From the NCBI RefSeq assembly GCF_002954225.1, contig NZ_PPTH01000018.1:372001-436000 (forward strand): 64,000 bases of DNA, read 5' to 3'. How positions within the stretch are numbered: the first letter of the stretch is position 1; every line of letters starts with the position of its first letter. The stretch is from Arthrobacter ruber. GTDB lineage: Bacteria > Actinomycetota > Actinomycetes > Actinomycetales > Micrococcaceae. This document shows, one piece after another, positions 7,967-15,336 of this stretch. The notes beneath the pieces are model-generated. The model searched no databases. It was not told the DNA's origin and saw only the letters and a list, made by a program, of their open reading frames with translations. The translations under genes were made by a program, and so were the position numbers.

Positions 7967-8704
7967 TCACACCGGGCTTCCGTATTCCCGCCCGGTAAGC
8001 GAGGCTACCGGACGCAAATGGCCCTGGCTTTGGTGAAATACGTCCACGAAGCCGCTTTGCACCGCGATGACCGCGAGTTCGACCCGGCTGAAGACTCCCA
8101 TGGTGGTCATGATCCGAGCCAGGTCCGCTTTGATGGTGGCGACGCTGACGTGAAGGAGCTTGGCGATCTCTGCATTTGTGTAGCCTTTGACTACTTCCCG
8201 CAGGATGGTGGTCTCCCGGCCGGAGAGGGAGCGAAGGCGTGCAGCTACTTTGGGGCTGACTGGTTGCGGGCCTGGGTCGGACCGGGTCTCGTGATGGAGG
8301 GAAGTCACGTGGCCGCCGTGGTGCACGATGCGCAAGGTTGCGCCGATGTCTTGAAGACAGTCCCCGCCTGCGATGAGGATTCCCTCGAGGCGCGTCTGGC
8401 GGGTTGCCATGAGCTGCACAGCGAGGGCTTCATCGGTCAGGACCACGATCTTCAGCGACTCGTTGATGGCACGAGCAGCTCGGGCGACCCGTCTCACATC
8501 CGCTTCGGTGTTGGCGCTGAAGAGGAGCACGTCAGGGGTTTCGGCTGTAATCGCTGCCATCGTGGAGGACTCATCGGCACTTGTGCCGATGACGGTGATG
8601 AACGAACAGGGTTTGAGAAGCTGCCGTAACCCGGCGATCGTCAGGACGTCCTTTGACGCCAGATGGACCTTCACATAGTTCTGAGACCGTGCTGCAATGC
8701 GCAT
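7967..8704 (-). CDS. Orphan LuxR/NarL-type regulator with a degenerate receiver
   Basis: 245 residues. The N-terminal ~130 have the layout of a response-regulator receiver (VHLASKDVLTIAGLRQLL; TPDVLLFSA; LKIVVLTDE). The position of the phospho-accepting Asp after PDVLLF is Ser63, and the acidic pair near the N-terminus is also missing. Phosphorylation by a kinase is therefore unlikely. Residues ~158-216 are a normal LuxR HTH (LSGRETTILREVVKGYTNAE, IAKLLHVSVATIKADLARIM). No kinase is adjacent. The gene diverges from the surface-protein gene, with palindromes and direct repeats between them, so it probably regulates that gene and itself. Confidence 0.85.
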   Translation of the reverse strand: MRIAARSQNYVKVHLASKDVLTIAGLRQLLKPCSFITVIGTSADESSTMAAITAETPDVLLFSANTEADVRRVARAARAINESLKIVVLTDEALAVQLMATRQTRLEGILIAGGDCLQDIGATLRIVHHGGHVTSLHHETRSDPGPQPVSPKVAARLRSLSGRETTILREVVKGYTNAEIAKLLHVSVATIKADLARIMTTMGVFSRVELAVIAVQSGFVDVFHQSQGHLRPVASLTGREYGSPV

Positions 8705-8982
8705 GTTCCCCCACCTGCCCCCCCGGGCGGCCGACGCTGGCCACGTGTTCAGTGTGCCTGACCACTCGGGTACTTTCCACCGATTACTCAGGCTACTTAG
8801 TAGCCGTTCGGCTAAAGATGTCTAGCCGCGTGGCCGTGGCGCCCGCTCCAGGGGTGGTGTGGCATAAGACCTAGGACACGTTTACAGGAAATTCTCAGGT
8901 CTCTCAGCCGATTCTCAGGTTCAACGGCGTCCTGCTGGCTCGCTTTACTCAGGAAAGCATTCTTCAAAGGGGAAACATCGTC
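8705..8982. promoter_or_regulatory. Divergent promoter region with palindromes and direct repeats
   Basis: The region lies between the LuxR-type gene and the surface-protein gene. It holds GGCTAC-TTA-GTAGCC (8791-8805) and CGGCTA...TAGCCG (8809-8814 with 8823-8828), which share a GGCTA half-site. It also holds a 10-base direct repeat ATTCTCAGGT at 8891-8900 and 8911-8920, exactly 20 bp apart. A ribosome site AAAGGGG (8966-8972) precedes the ATG at 8983. Operator function is inferred from layout only. Confidence 0.55.
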
Positions 8983-11654
8983 ATGGCTCAGCACAACCGA
9001 CTTCTTGCCGCAGGTTCGACCGCCGCTCTCGTAGCTGGCGGTCTTTTCTTTACCGCGGCCCCGGCTTCGGCCGCACCGAATACCGCAGAGTGCCTCGCTG
9101 CCCAGGACCTGTTTTGGGCGGCTTTGGCTAACGCCGAGACGGACCAGGCGCTCTCGGATGAGTTGGGAGCAGCTCTTCAGGCCGTGCTCGTTGCCCTGGC
9201 CGAGCGTGACGCGCTCGTTGCGGCCGTTCCCGGTGACATAGAGGACGCTCAAGCCGCCTTGGACGCGGCGCTGATCGTTCTGGCCGACGCGCAGGCTGAC
9301 GCCGAAGGAGCTCAAGAGGTCCTCGACGACGCGGAAGAGGATCAGGAACCCCTTGACCAGGCCGTAGGGGACGCACGAATCGATCTCGACATCGCAGTGC
9401 GGGCCCTTGCCGATGCGCAGGCCGATGTTGACGCCGCAGTGACGGCGCGGGCGAACGCTGTAACCCTTCTGGCGCAGCTTGAGGCTGACGTCGTAGCCGC
9501 TGAGAACAAGGTCACGATCGCCGTCGGTGTTCTGGCCGACCTGAACGCTGACGTCAATGCCGCCCGGGATGCCCTCGACGACGCGGAGGAAGACCAGGTG
9601 GCTCTGGACGCCGCTGTGGACGTCGCGCAGGACGCCCTCGACGCCGCCGAGGAAGACCAGGAAGCCCTCGATACCGCTGTCGCGACAGCGCGAGTGAATC
9701 TTCTTGCTGCCGAGGAAGACCAGGAGCCCTCGACGCCGCTGTCCTCGCTGCGCAGCTCAACGTCAACCGCGCGGAGGAAGCCCAGCTCGGTTTGAACGCG
9801 GCTGTCACCGCCGCAGAGACAAACCTTGCCACTGTCATCGCGGCGCAGGTCGGACTGAATGCCGCCGTCGTGACCGCGGAAGGCAATCTCGCCAATGCCA
9901 TCGCTGCCCGGCCCGTCCTGGCAGGTAACGCCGCCGATCTCACGCTCCGGCTCGATGCTGCAGTAGCGGCCCTTCCCGGGTTGCAGGCCGCCGTCGACGT
10001 CGCCGCCGCGAATGTGACCATTGGTGCCAACACCGTCAGTGGACTGCAGGCCGAAGCCAACATCGCCGCTGGGGTTCTGAACGAAGCACTTGCCATCCAG
10101 GCCGGAGTGATCGCTCAAGCTCAGGGCGCCGTCAACGTAGCCAGCCAGAACGCCGCCGCCACGAACACGGCAGTCCTCACTGCGCAGGCCAATCTGGCCC
10201 TTGCGGTCGGGACCGGAGATCAGGCACTGATCAATGCCGCAGCAGCAGCCCTCGACCAGGCCAACGCGAACAACGCCGCAGCACTGACTGTCCTAGCGAC
10301 CGCACAAGCAACCCTGGTGGCCGTGTCCGTGGACTCCCCGGCTGTCGTCGCCGCCCGCGTGAATCTCGCAGCAGCCACAACGGCTCTGGCCGGTGCCCAG
10401 CTGACGCTTGGCGGTCTGCAGGCCACGCTCGTCGCGGCCGTGAACGCCGATACCGCAGGCGAGACTCTCGTGGCGAACCTTCGGGCGGAGCTCGGCCTCG
10501 CCAATGGTGCTGTGGTCGCGAATGAGCAGGCCATCATCGCACTGGGGATCGAACTCGATGATGCCCGGACCGATGCGGCCGCCAATGTGCAGGCCACCGC
10601 CGCTCTCCGGGATATCCTCGCCGATGCGCAGGCCGATCAGGCTGAAGGCATCAGGACGATCGAGGCCCTCCAAATCACCCTCAATGTGGCCCTCGGTGAG
10701 CAAGCCGACGGTGCAGAGAGAATTGCGGCCCTGCGGGCAACCCTCGACGCAGCCATCGCACTCCAGGGCGAAGGCACCGCGAGAATCACAGCCCTGCGGG
10801 CAACCCTCGACGCAGCCATCGCACTCCAGGGCGAAGGCACCGCAAGGATCACAGCCCTGCAGGCGACCCTTGACGCTCTCGAGGACGACCGGGACGCCGC
10901 AGCAGTAATCCTCGCCGATCTGCGCATCGAACTCAGGGATGCTCTCGCCGTACAGGCTCAGGCTGAAGTGGACATCGACCTGGACGCCCTGCAGGAGGAC
11001 ATCGACGACGCCCGCGCAGCACAGGTACGTATCCAAGCGGGAATCGATCTGGTCGCCCTACGGGCTTCCCTCGCCACGGCCGTCGCAGCAGCGGCTGAAG
11101 GACAAGCCGACGTCGACGCGGCTCAGTCCGATCTCGATGCCGCCCTGATTGCGTTGGCCGCCGCCGAGGATCGTGTTGACGAAGCCCGCGACGCACTGGC
11201 CGCGGCCGCGAACCTCGAGGCGATCATCGCTGCCAACGCACGCTTGACTGCCGCAGTCGCGGCAGCGAACGAGATCCGCATCGATGCCGACGCGATCAGC
11301 ATCGACCTCGGTGCCCTCGAAGACCTCTTCGACGCCGCGATCGTCGCCTGCTCCGGCACGATCACGATCGACATCGACATCGACATCGATGGGGACGGCA
11401 ACGTCGAGATCATCGTCGGTGGCGGAACCGGCACCGGAATCGGTGGCGGAATCATCACCGGCACCGGCGGAACCGGCGGCCAGGGCTCGACGCTCTCCAG
11501 TGCCAACCGCGGCATGAACGTCCAGACCGGCACCGCAGTGGAGAGCACCTCCGACAGCGGAGTCCCCCTGGGCGGAATGCTCGCCGCCAGCTTCGGTCTC
11601 CTCGCTGCAGCCGGCGTCTGGGCACGCCGCTCACTCAAGATGAACGACCAGTAA
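8983..11654 (+). pseudogene. Large Ala-rich coiled-coil surface protein with sorting signal, frameshifted
   Basis: With one base restored the product is about 890 residues. It has a Sec signal (cleavage near ASA-AP, residue 30) and then a very long Ala/Asp/Leu-rich coiled coil built of related ~20-residue blocks (EEDQEALDAAV, ATLDAAIALQGEGTARI). A DIDIDIDGDGNVEIIV strand and a Gly/Thr linker follow. The C-terminus has the layout of a sortase signal: NVQTG, then VPLGGMLAASFGLLAAAGVW, then ARR. Near 9724-9726 the repeat GACCAGGAAGCC reads GACCAGGAGCC, a one-base deletion. The first frame stops at 9795 and the rest continues in another frame to 11654. The deletion may be a real mutation, a switch or a sequence error. 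The downstream sortase-like gene is the expected anchoring partner. Confidence 0.8.
10728..10853 (+). repeat. Two tandem 63-bp repeats inside the surface-protein gene
   Basis: Copies at 10728-10790 and 10791-10853 are almost identical and encode a 21-residue unit beginning ALRATLDAAIALQGEG. A third, diverged start (ALQATLDALEDD) follows. Near-identity at DNA level points to a recent duplication. Confidence 0.85.
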
Positions 11655-11694
11655 CCCCCCTCTCCCCCGAGAGCACTCTGATGAAGTAGATTCT

Positions 11695-11735
11695 CCGGCC
11701 CCGTTGAGCAGCCCCACCCTGCGAAACGGGGCCGG
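11695..11735. terminator. 11-bp hairpin after the surface-protein gene
   Basis: CCGGCCCCGTT (11695-11705) pairs perfectly with AACGGGGCCGG (11725-11735) across a 19-nt loop. There is no T-run. It could attenuate transcription into the sortase-like gene. Confidence 0.45.
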
Positions 11736-11771
11736 ACCACTTCACACCCAAACCCACGAGCCAAGGACACC

Positions 11772-12578
11772 ATGGAGCAGCAACCCCAGCAGCCCCACAT
11801 TCGAGATGAACGGGAAGCGAGGAATCCCCTTCCACCCGGGTCGGCCAAGTCCCGCCGACCGCGCTGGCTGGCGTTGCCCCTGATTGCTGGAACAGGACTC
11901 GCCCTCGCTGTTGCCGTGATACCGCCAACCGCATCGGAGGGATCACCCGGAACAGACCCGTCCAGCAGCATCTCGGCCCCGGCAACACCCGTACAACCCG
12001 GCACAACCGACCCCACCGACCCGCCACCTGACGGGTCAGCACAACCTGCAACGGGTGACATCTCATCGCCGGCTGGGGGGTCGACCCCAACGCCCGAGGC
12101 TTCTCCAACCACTCCCACACTCTCGAACGATGCGTCGGCATCACAACCCTTGGCACTGAAGTTCCCGGCCGCAGACATCGACATGGCCATCCTGGCCCTG
12201 ACTCCCAGCGCGACCGAACTCGCATCGCAACAACTAGTCCCCCCACTCACTCTCGACGCCTACTGGCTCACCCCCTACGGATCCCCGGGACCCAAATCAG
12301 CTGACACTACCTACATCGTCGGGCACAGCTGGGACGGCAAGGACGCCCCCTTCAACCGACTCAGCGACAAATCCCTGCTCGGCTCCGAGTTCACCCTGAC
12401 CATCCAAGGAGGCGCGATCACCTACGTCGTGGACTCGGTCATCACCCACGACAAAGACACCCTCAAAGACAGCGACATCTGGAACGTCACCCCCCACCGT
12501 GTCGTCCTCATCAGCTGCTACACCGAAGATCCCTGGGGCAAGAACGTCGTCATCACCGCCCTACCCAAAAGCACCTGA
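11772..12578 (+). CDS. Sortase-like transpeptidase (class E/F type)
   Basis: 268 residues. A cytosolic Arg-rich N-terminus is followed by one membrane anchor (about 31-50), a Pro/Thr/Ser linker (about 51-125) and a sortase domain (about 150-268). The His is in YIVGHSWDG (His185) and the Cys in VVLISCYTEDPWG (Cys249). At the usual catalytic Arg position, just before the last VV strand, the sequence is GKNVVITA, with Lys/Asn instead. Sortases join a sorting-signal protein to the cell wall or another protein. The gene lies 117 bp after the surface protein with its C-terminal sorting signal, so a dedicated substrate-enzyme pair is likely. ATG at 11772 follows AAGGAC. Confidence 0.85.
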   Translation: MEQQPQQPHIRDEREARNPLPPGSAKSRRPRWLALPLIAGTGLALAVAVIPPTASEGSPGTDPSSSISAPATPVQPGTTDPTDPPPDGSAQPATGDISSPAGGSTPTPEASPTTPTLSNDASASQPLALKFPAADIDMAILALTPSATELASQQLVPPLTLDAYWLTPYGSPGPKSADTTYIVGHSWDGKDAPFNRLSDKSLLGSEFTLTIQGGAITYVVDSVITHDKDTLKDSDIWNVTPHRVVLISCYTEDPWGKNVVITALPKST

Positions 12579-13208
12579 AATGGCCTCGGCTCTATACCGA
12601 CAGGGGTGCAGGTCTCAGATCCCCAGGGAGATTGTGCGCAGTAAAACCTGAGAGGTCGGGTTCAAGGCCGGCCATCGGTGGGTACGCTGCCGGGCTGCCG
12701 ACCCTGGCGTACCTGATACTTGCCGTCCCATACCCCATACGCTCGTCAGAGGCTTTCTTCTGTTTCGGTGAGAATGACCGATATGAGACACGATAGGGAC
12801 AAAGAACTTCCCGCCGATGCTGAGAACGGCTGGATCGACCGGGGCCTCACCACTCATCCTGCCAGGTAGTGGTGCATCGACCGGTTGAGACCGCCATCGT
12901 TCATCGAGACGCACTCCAGCGGGCCACAACCCGATTCAGCGGGCAATCGGGTCCGTCTCCCCCACGGGGTTGGTCCGACAAGTGAAAGCGGTTCCTCGCA
13001 TCTACAACCCGCTCGTTGGAAAGTCATCCACTTGGGGCGGGTGGAACCCGAAGGGTGGAGCTCACAGCCGTGCACCTGTGGTCGAGTCGGCGGCCTTCGC
13101 ACCTGTGGTTAGGATGGGGAATCCTTTGACGTCCGGCTGGTCTCGGAGCTGGTGTTGGGTTGGCATCGAAAAAGGTGAGGTCCGAACCAGATCCTGCCCC
13201 GGAGAACC
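12579..13208. other. Gap with one copy of a dispersed repeat
   Basis: No gene is recognisable on either strand. The stretch contains the second copy of the dispersed repeat (13023-13086) and the leader of the STAS-like gene that starts at 13209. Confidence 0.45.
13023..13086 (+). repeat. Dispersed repeat, copy B
   Basis: Diverged second copy of the repeat at 1294-1358, in the same orientation, sharing the 18-base core CCCGAAGGGTGGAGCTCA at 13047-13064. It lies upstream of the STAS-like gene. Confidence 0.65.
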
Positions 13209-13685
13209 ATGACCAGCATCAGTGCAGCCAATACGAACTTCAGGGACTACCGGATCGTGCGCCTGGACAGGTGTGCGGTCTTCGTATCCCTGGCGCGGCC
13301 CATGTGCATCACGGAGGAGGACGCCCTCAGGATTCTGCACGAGAGCTTCGAACTCACCCAGCACCGCCAGTACGTCGTCCTGGTCGACGTGAGCATGACC
13401 ATCGATGTCTCACCTGAGGCCCGGCGGGTGTTCTCCTCCGCCCGGAACATCCTGGTCGCTGCGATGCTCGGCAGCACGCCCATGGATCGGATGCTGTCCG
13501 CCCCATACGAGCACGCCGTCTACCCTTGCGAGTACTTCACCGACAAGGACGAAGCACTTCTATGGTTGCGCCTCATGCACGACACGCTCTGCCAGGACCC
13601 GGTCGAGCACACCCTCAGCCTCACCATCGACCTCGACCCTTTCAGAACCCGCCCTCAATCGTTCCCCTCGTATTCGGGTACCTGA
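13209..13685 (+). CDS. SpoIIAA/STAS-like small protein, paralogue 1
   Basis: 158 residues, no export signal. The order of strands and helices (AVFVSLARPMCITEEDALRI, YVVLVDVSMTIDVSPEARRV, AMLGSTPMDRMLSAPYEHAV, EYFTDKDEALLWLRLM) resembles SpoIIAA/STAS-fold proteins. The closing motif, Tyr-Phe followed by an acidic run and Ala-x-x-WL, recurs in the proteins at 44277-44648 and 49422-49811. The three are therefore paralogues. Function is unknown; STAS folds often act in partner switching. ATG at 13209 follows CCGGAG. Confidence 0.75.
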   Translation: MTSISAANTNFRDYRIVRLDRCAVFVSLARPMCITEEDALRILHESFELTQHRQYVVLVDVSMTIDVSPEARRVFSSARNILVAAMLGSTPMDRMLSAPYEHAVYPCEYFTDKDEALLWLRLMHDTLCQDPVEHTLSLTIDLDPFRTRPQSFPSYSGT

Positions 13686-13694
13686 GCGCCAGGT

Positions 13695-13838
13695 TCATGT
13701 CGCTTCATGATCGTCGGGTGTGGTGAGTTCGGGGATGCTGCCGACGAGGGTTCCGCTGACGGTGAGTTCTTCTGCGACGTCGACGGGTTTGCTGTTCGGA
13801 TCCTCCGTACTGGACGACCGGACGTCCTCACGCTTCAC
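13695..13838 (-). CDS. Possible 47-aa small ORF
   Basis: A minus-strand frame with GTG at 13838 and stop at 13695 reads KPVDVAEELTVSGTLVGSIP, then ELTTPDDHEAT. Third positions are GC-rich and the composition is protein-like. No good ribosome site is seen and no family is recognised. It may be the tail of a lost gene. Confidence 0.3.
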   Translation of the reverse strand: MKREDVRSSSTEDPNSKPVDVAEELTVSGTLVGSIPELTTPDDHEAT

Positions 13839-14146
13839 CGCGTCGACCAACCTCGTCTCGTTCAGGACCCCTCAGCCTTCCACTACCCGGCGCCGTTGAC
13901 CAGAGCAACAGACCAGAGACCTCAGTTCCCCGGCTTTGCTTGCCGGCACGTGTCCACTGTCCCGGCGTCAAGGATTCCCCGGTCCCGATGCGCGGGTGTT
14001 TACCAGCGTCGGCGGCGGCACTACCTTGGGGGCATCCGGGTGAGCCCAGTCCATCCGCTCAGCACTGCAAACGGACTCTCCTGGTATCTGTCCGAACCGG
14101 TCACAGCGCCCGCCCTCAGGTGGAGCGTGCAAGGAAGGAAACCACC
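13839..14146. other. Gap upstream of the 91-aa gene
   Basis: No gene is seen. The only clear signal is the ribosome site AAGGAAGGAAA just before the ATG at 14147. Confidence 0.4.
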
Positions 14147-14422
14147 ATGGCACAGAACCTGAATCAACCCGTCACCGACGACAGCATCAAGGTCCGCCAA
14201 CTCAGCCACTACCAATTCAGCTGGGTAGCCGGCGACCCGGGCCAGCCCGGCTCCTGGACCCTGCAACTGGTCCTCGACCAGGGAGCATGGGAGGAAGTTC
14301 TCACCATCGACGCCGATGATGCAGACAACCTCCAGGACCTGCTCTCCACCGCCGAGACCGTGTACTACGACGTGCAACGCCGAACCCTGATGTTCGGCAC
14401 CACTGAAGCCGGCCACCACTAG
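14147..14422 (+). CDS. Small hypothetical protein, 91 aa
   Basis: ATG at 14147 follows a strong AAGGAAGGAAA site, which sets the start although the frame is open further upstream. The product is acidic and soluble: QLSHYQFSWVAGDPGQPGSW, TLQLVLDQGAWEEVLTIDAD, DADNLQDLLSTAETVYYD. It has alternating strands with a C-terminal helix and strand. No family is recognised. It stands alone in the accessory region. Confidence 0.7.
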   Translation: MAQNLNQPVTDDSIKVRQLSHYQFSWVAGDPGQPGSWTLQLVLDQGAWEEVLTIDADDADNLQDLLSTAETVYYDVQRRTLMFGTTEAGHH

Positions 14423-14609
14423 TCAGAGACGTTCACGGAATGCGGACTGCTAGCGAGAGGGACATGCTCTGACAGGGGAAGGGGCGGACCCAGCGCCCCT
14501 TCCCTTCCCGCACCACTTCCCGGTCGCAGGCCTCAGCAGGCACTAGGAGGCCCGCCTGGATCCCGTATCTCCTCCGCTTCGGCCGCCAGTTCCTGGAGCT
14601 GCAGATCGA

Positions 14610-14855
14610 TTACGGCTCAAGCTCGCCCTTCTCGACATCGGTGCGAGCCTTGGCGTAGGCGCTGGCGATGTAGCCCTCGAGCTTGAAGCGTTCGATGCGC
14701 CACTGGCCGCGGCCGCCGATCTGGATAGCCGGCAGGTCCCCTGACTGGATAAGTCCGCGGATGGTGTTGTGCTTTGTGTTCAGCTCATCAGCGACCTGCT
14801 GCAGGGTGAGGAACCGCAGCGGCCTGGGCTGCTCCTCGACGGGGTGGTCTGTCAT
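14610..14855 (-). CDS. Excisionase-family HTH DNA-binding protein
   Basis: About 81 residues from ATG at 14855; a GTG at 14882 is the alternative start. The core RFLTLQQVADELNTKHNTIR, GLIQSGDLPAIQIGGRGQWR is the HTH_17 (MerR/excisionase-like) domain and is followed by a basic wing and the helix YIASAYAKARTDVEKGELEP. Relatives of this protein are widespread chromosomal genes in Micrococcaceae and are usually annotated only as helix-turn-helix proteins. It is unlikely to be a phage excisionase, because no integrase is near. It marks the change from the accessory region to ordinary chromosome. Confidence 0.85.
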   Translation of the reverse strand: MTDHPVEEQPRPLRFLTLQQVADELNTKHNTIRGLIQSGDLPAIQIGGRGQWRIERFKLEGYIASAYAKARTDVEKGELEP

Positions 14856-14970
14856 GTACCCAGCATCCCAGCTCCCGGACACCGCATCGCGTATTGGCGA
14901 GGAAACGAGCGAAGGCGGATCTCGCGCCTCAGGGTTTCCGAAGTGCCGTTCGATCGAGTGAGATACAAGA

Positions 14971-15003
14971 AGACCCCCGGAATCTCGCGGATTCCGGGGG
15001 TCT
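14971..15003 (-). terminator. Terminator of the tRNA-Thr/tRNA-Met unit
   Basis: AGACCCCCGGAATC pairs with GATTCCGGGGGTCT around a 5-nt loop. On the minus strand it is followed by TCTTG. It lies 6 bp after the 3' end of tRNA-Met. Confidence 0.85.
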
Positions 15004-15009
15004 TTGCTG

Positions 15010-15083
15010 TAGCGGTGGTGGGACTCGATCCCACGACCTCACGATTATGAGTCGTGCGCTCTAACCAGCTGAGCTACACCGCC
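15010..15083 (-). tRNA. tRNA-Met (CAT)
   Basis: 74-nt cloverleaf: 5' GGCGGTG acceptor, TAGCTCAGCTGG D-arm, anticodon loop CTCATAA, T-arm GTGGGATCGAGTCCCAC, discriminator A. It is an elongator-type tRNA-Met by overall sequence. CCA is not encoded. Confidence 0.95.
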
Positions 15084-15137
15084 CTAAATGAGGTTGCCCG
15101 CACCGATCCTAGGATCGTCACGGGCCCCTCATTCATG

Positions 15138-15209
15138 AGCCCCCCACCGGAATCGATCCGGTGACCTCGTTCTTACCAAGAACGCGCTCTACCACTGAGC
15201 TAGGGGGGC
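15138..15209 (-). tRNA. tRNA-Thr (GGT)
   Basis: 72-nt cloverleaf: GCCCCCC acceptor, anticodon loop with GGT (TTGGTAA), and a T-arm with CCGGATCGATTCCGG. It lies 54 bp upstream of tRNA-Met on the same strand and probably shares its transcript. Confidence 0.95.
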
Positions 15210-15336
15210 AACAGCAAGAAACTTTACCAGTACCCTGCCGCTGGTGCGAAATCGACAGCCGCCCCGGAGGACGGACCCCTGATCCCGCGTCGGACCCGTG
15301 CGGGGCACGGGTCCGACGGGGTTGGTCAGCTAGGTC

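Noticed and set aside
9792-11654. Separate gene starting at TTG 9792
   Set aside because: The repeat pattern continues from the upstream frame without a gap, and there is no signal peptide or ribosome site. It is the second half of the frameshifted surface-protein gene.
15010-15209. Attachment site at the tRNA genes
   Set aside because: No duplicated tRNA 3' end and no integrase gene were found in the window.
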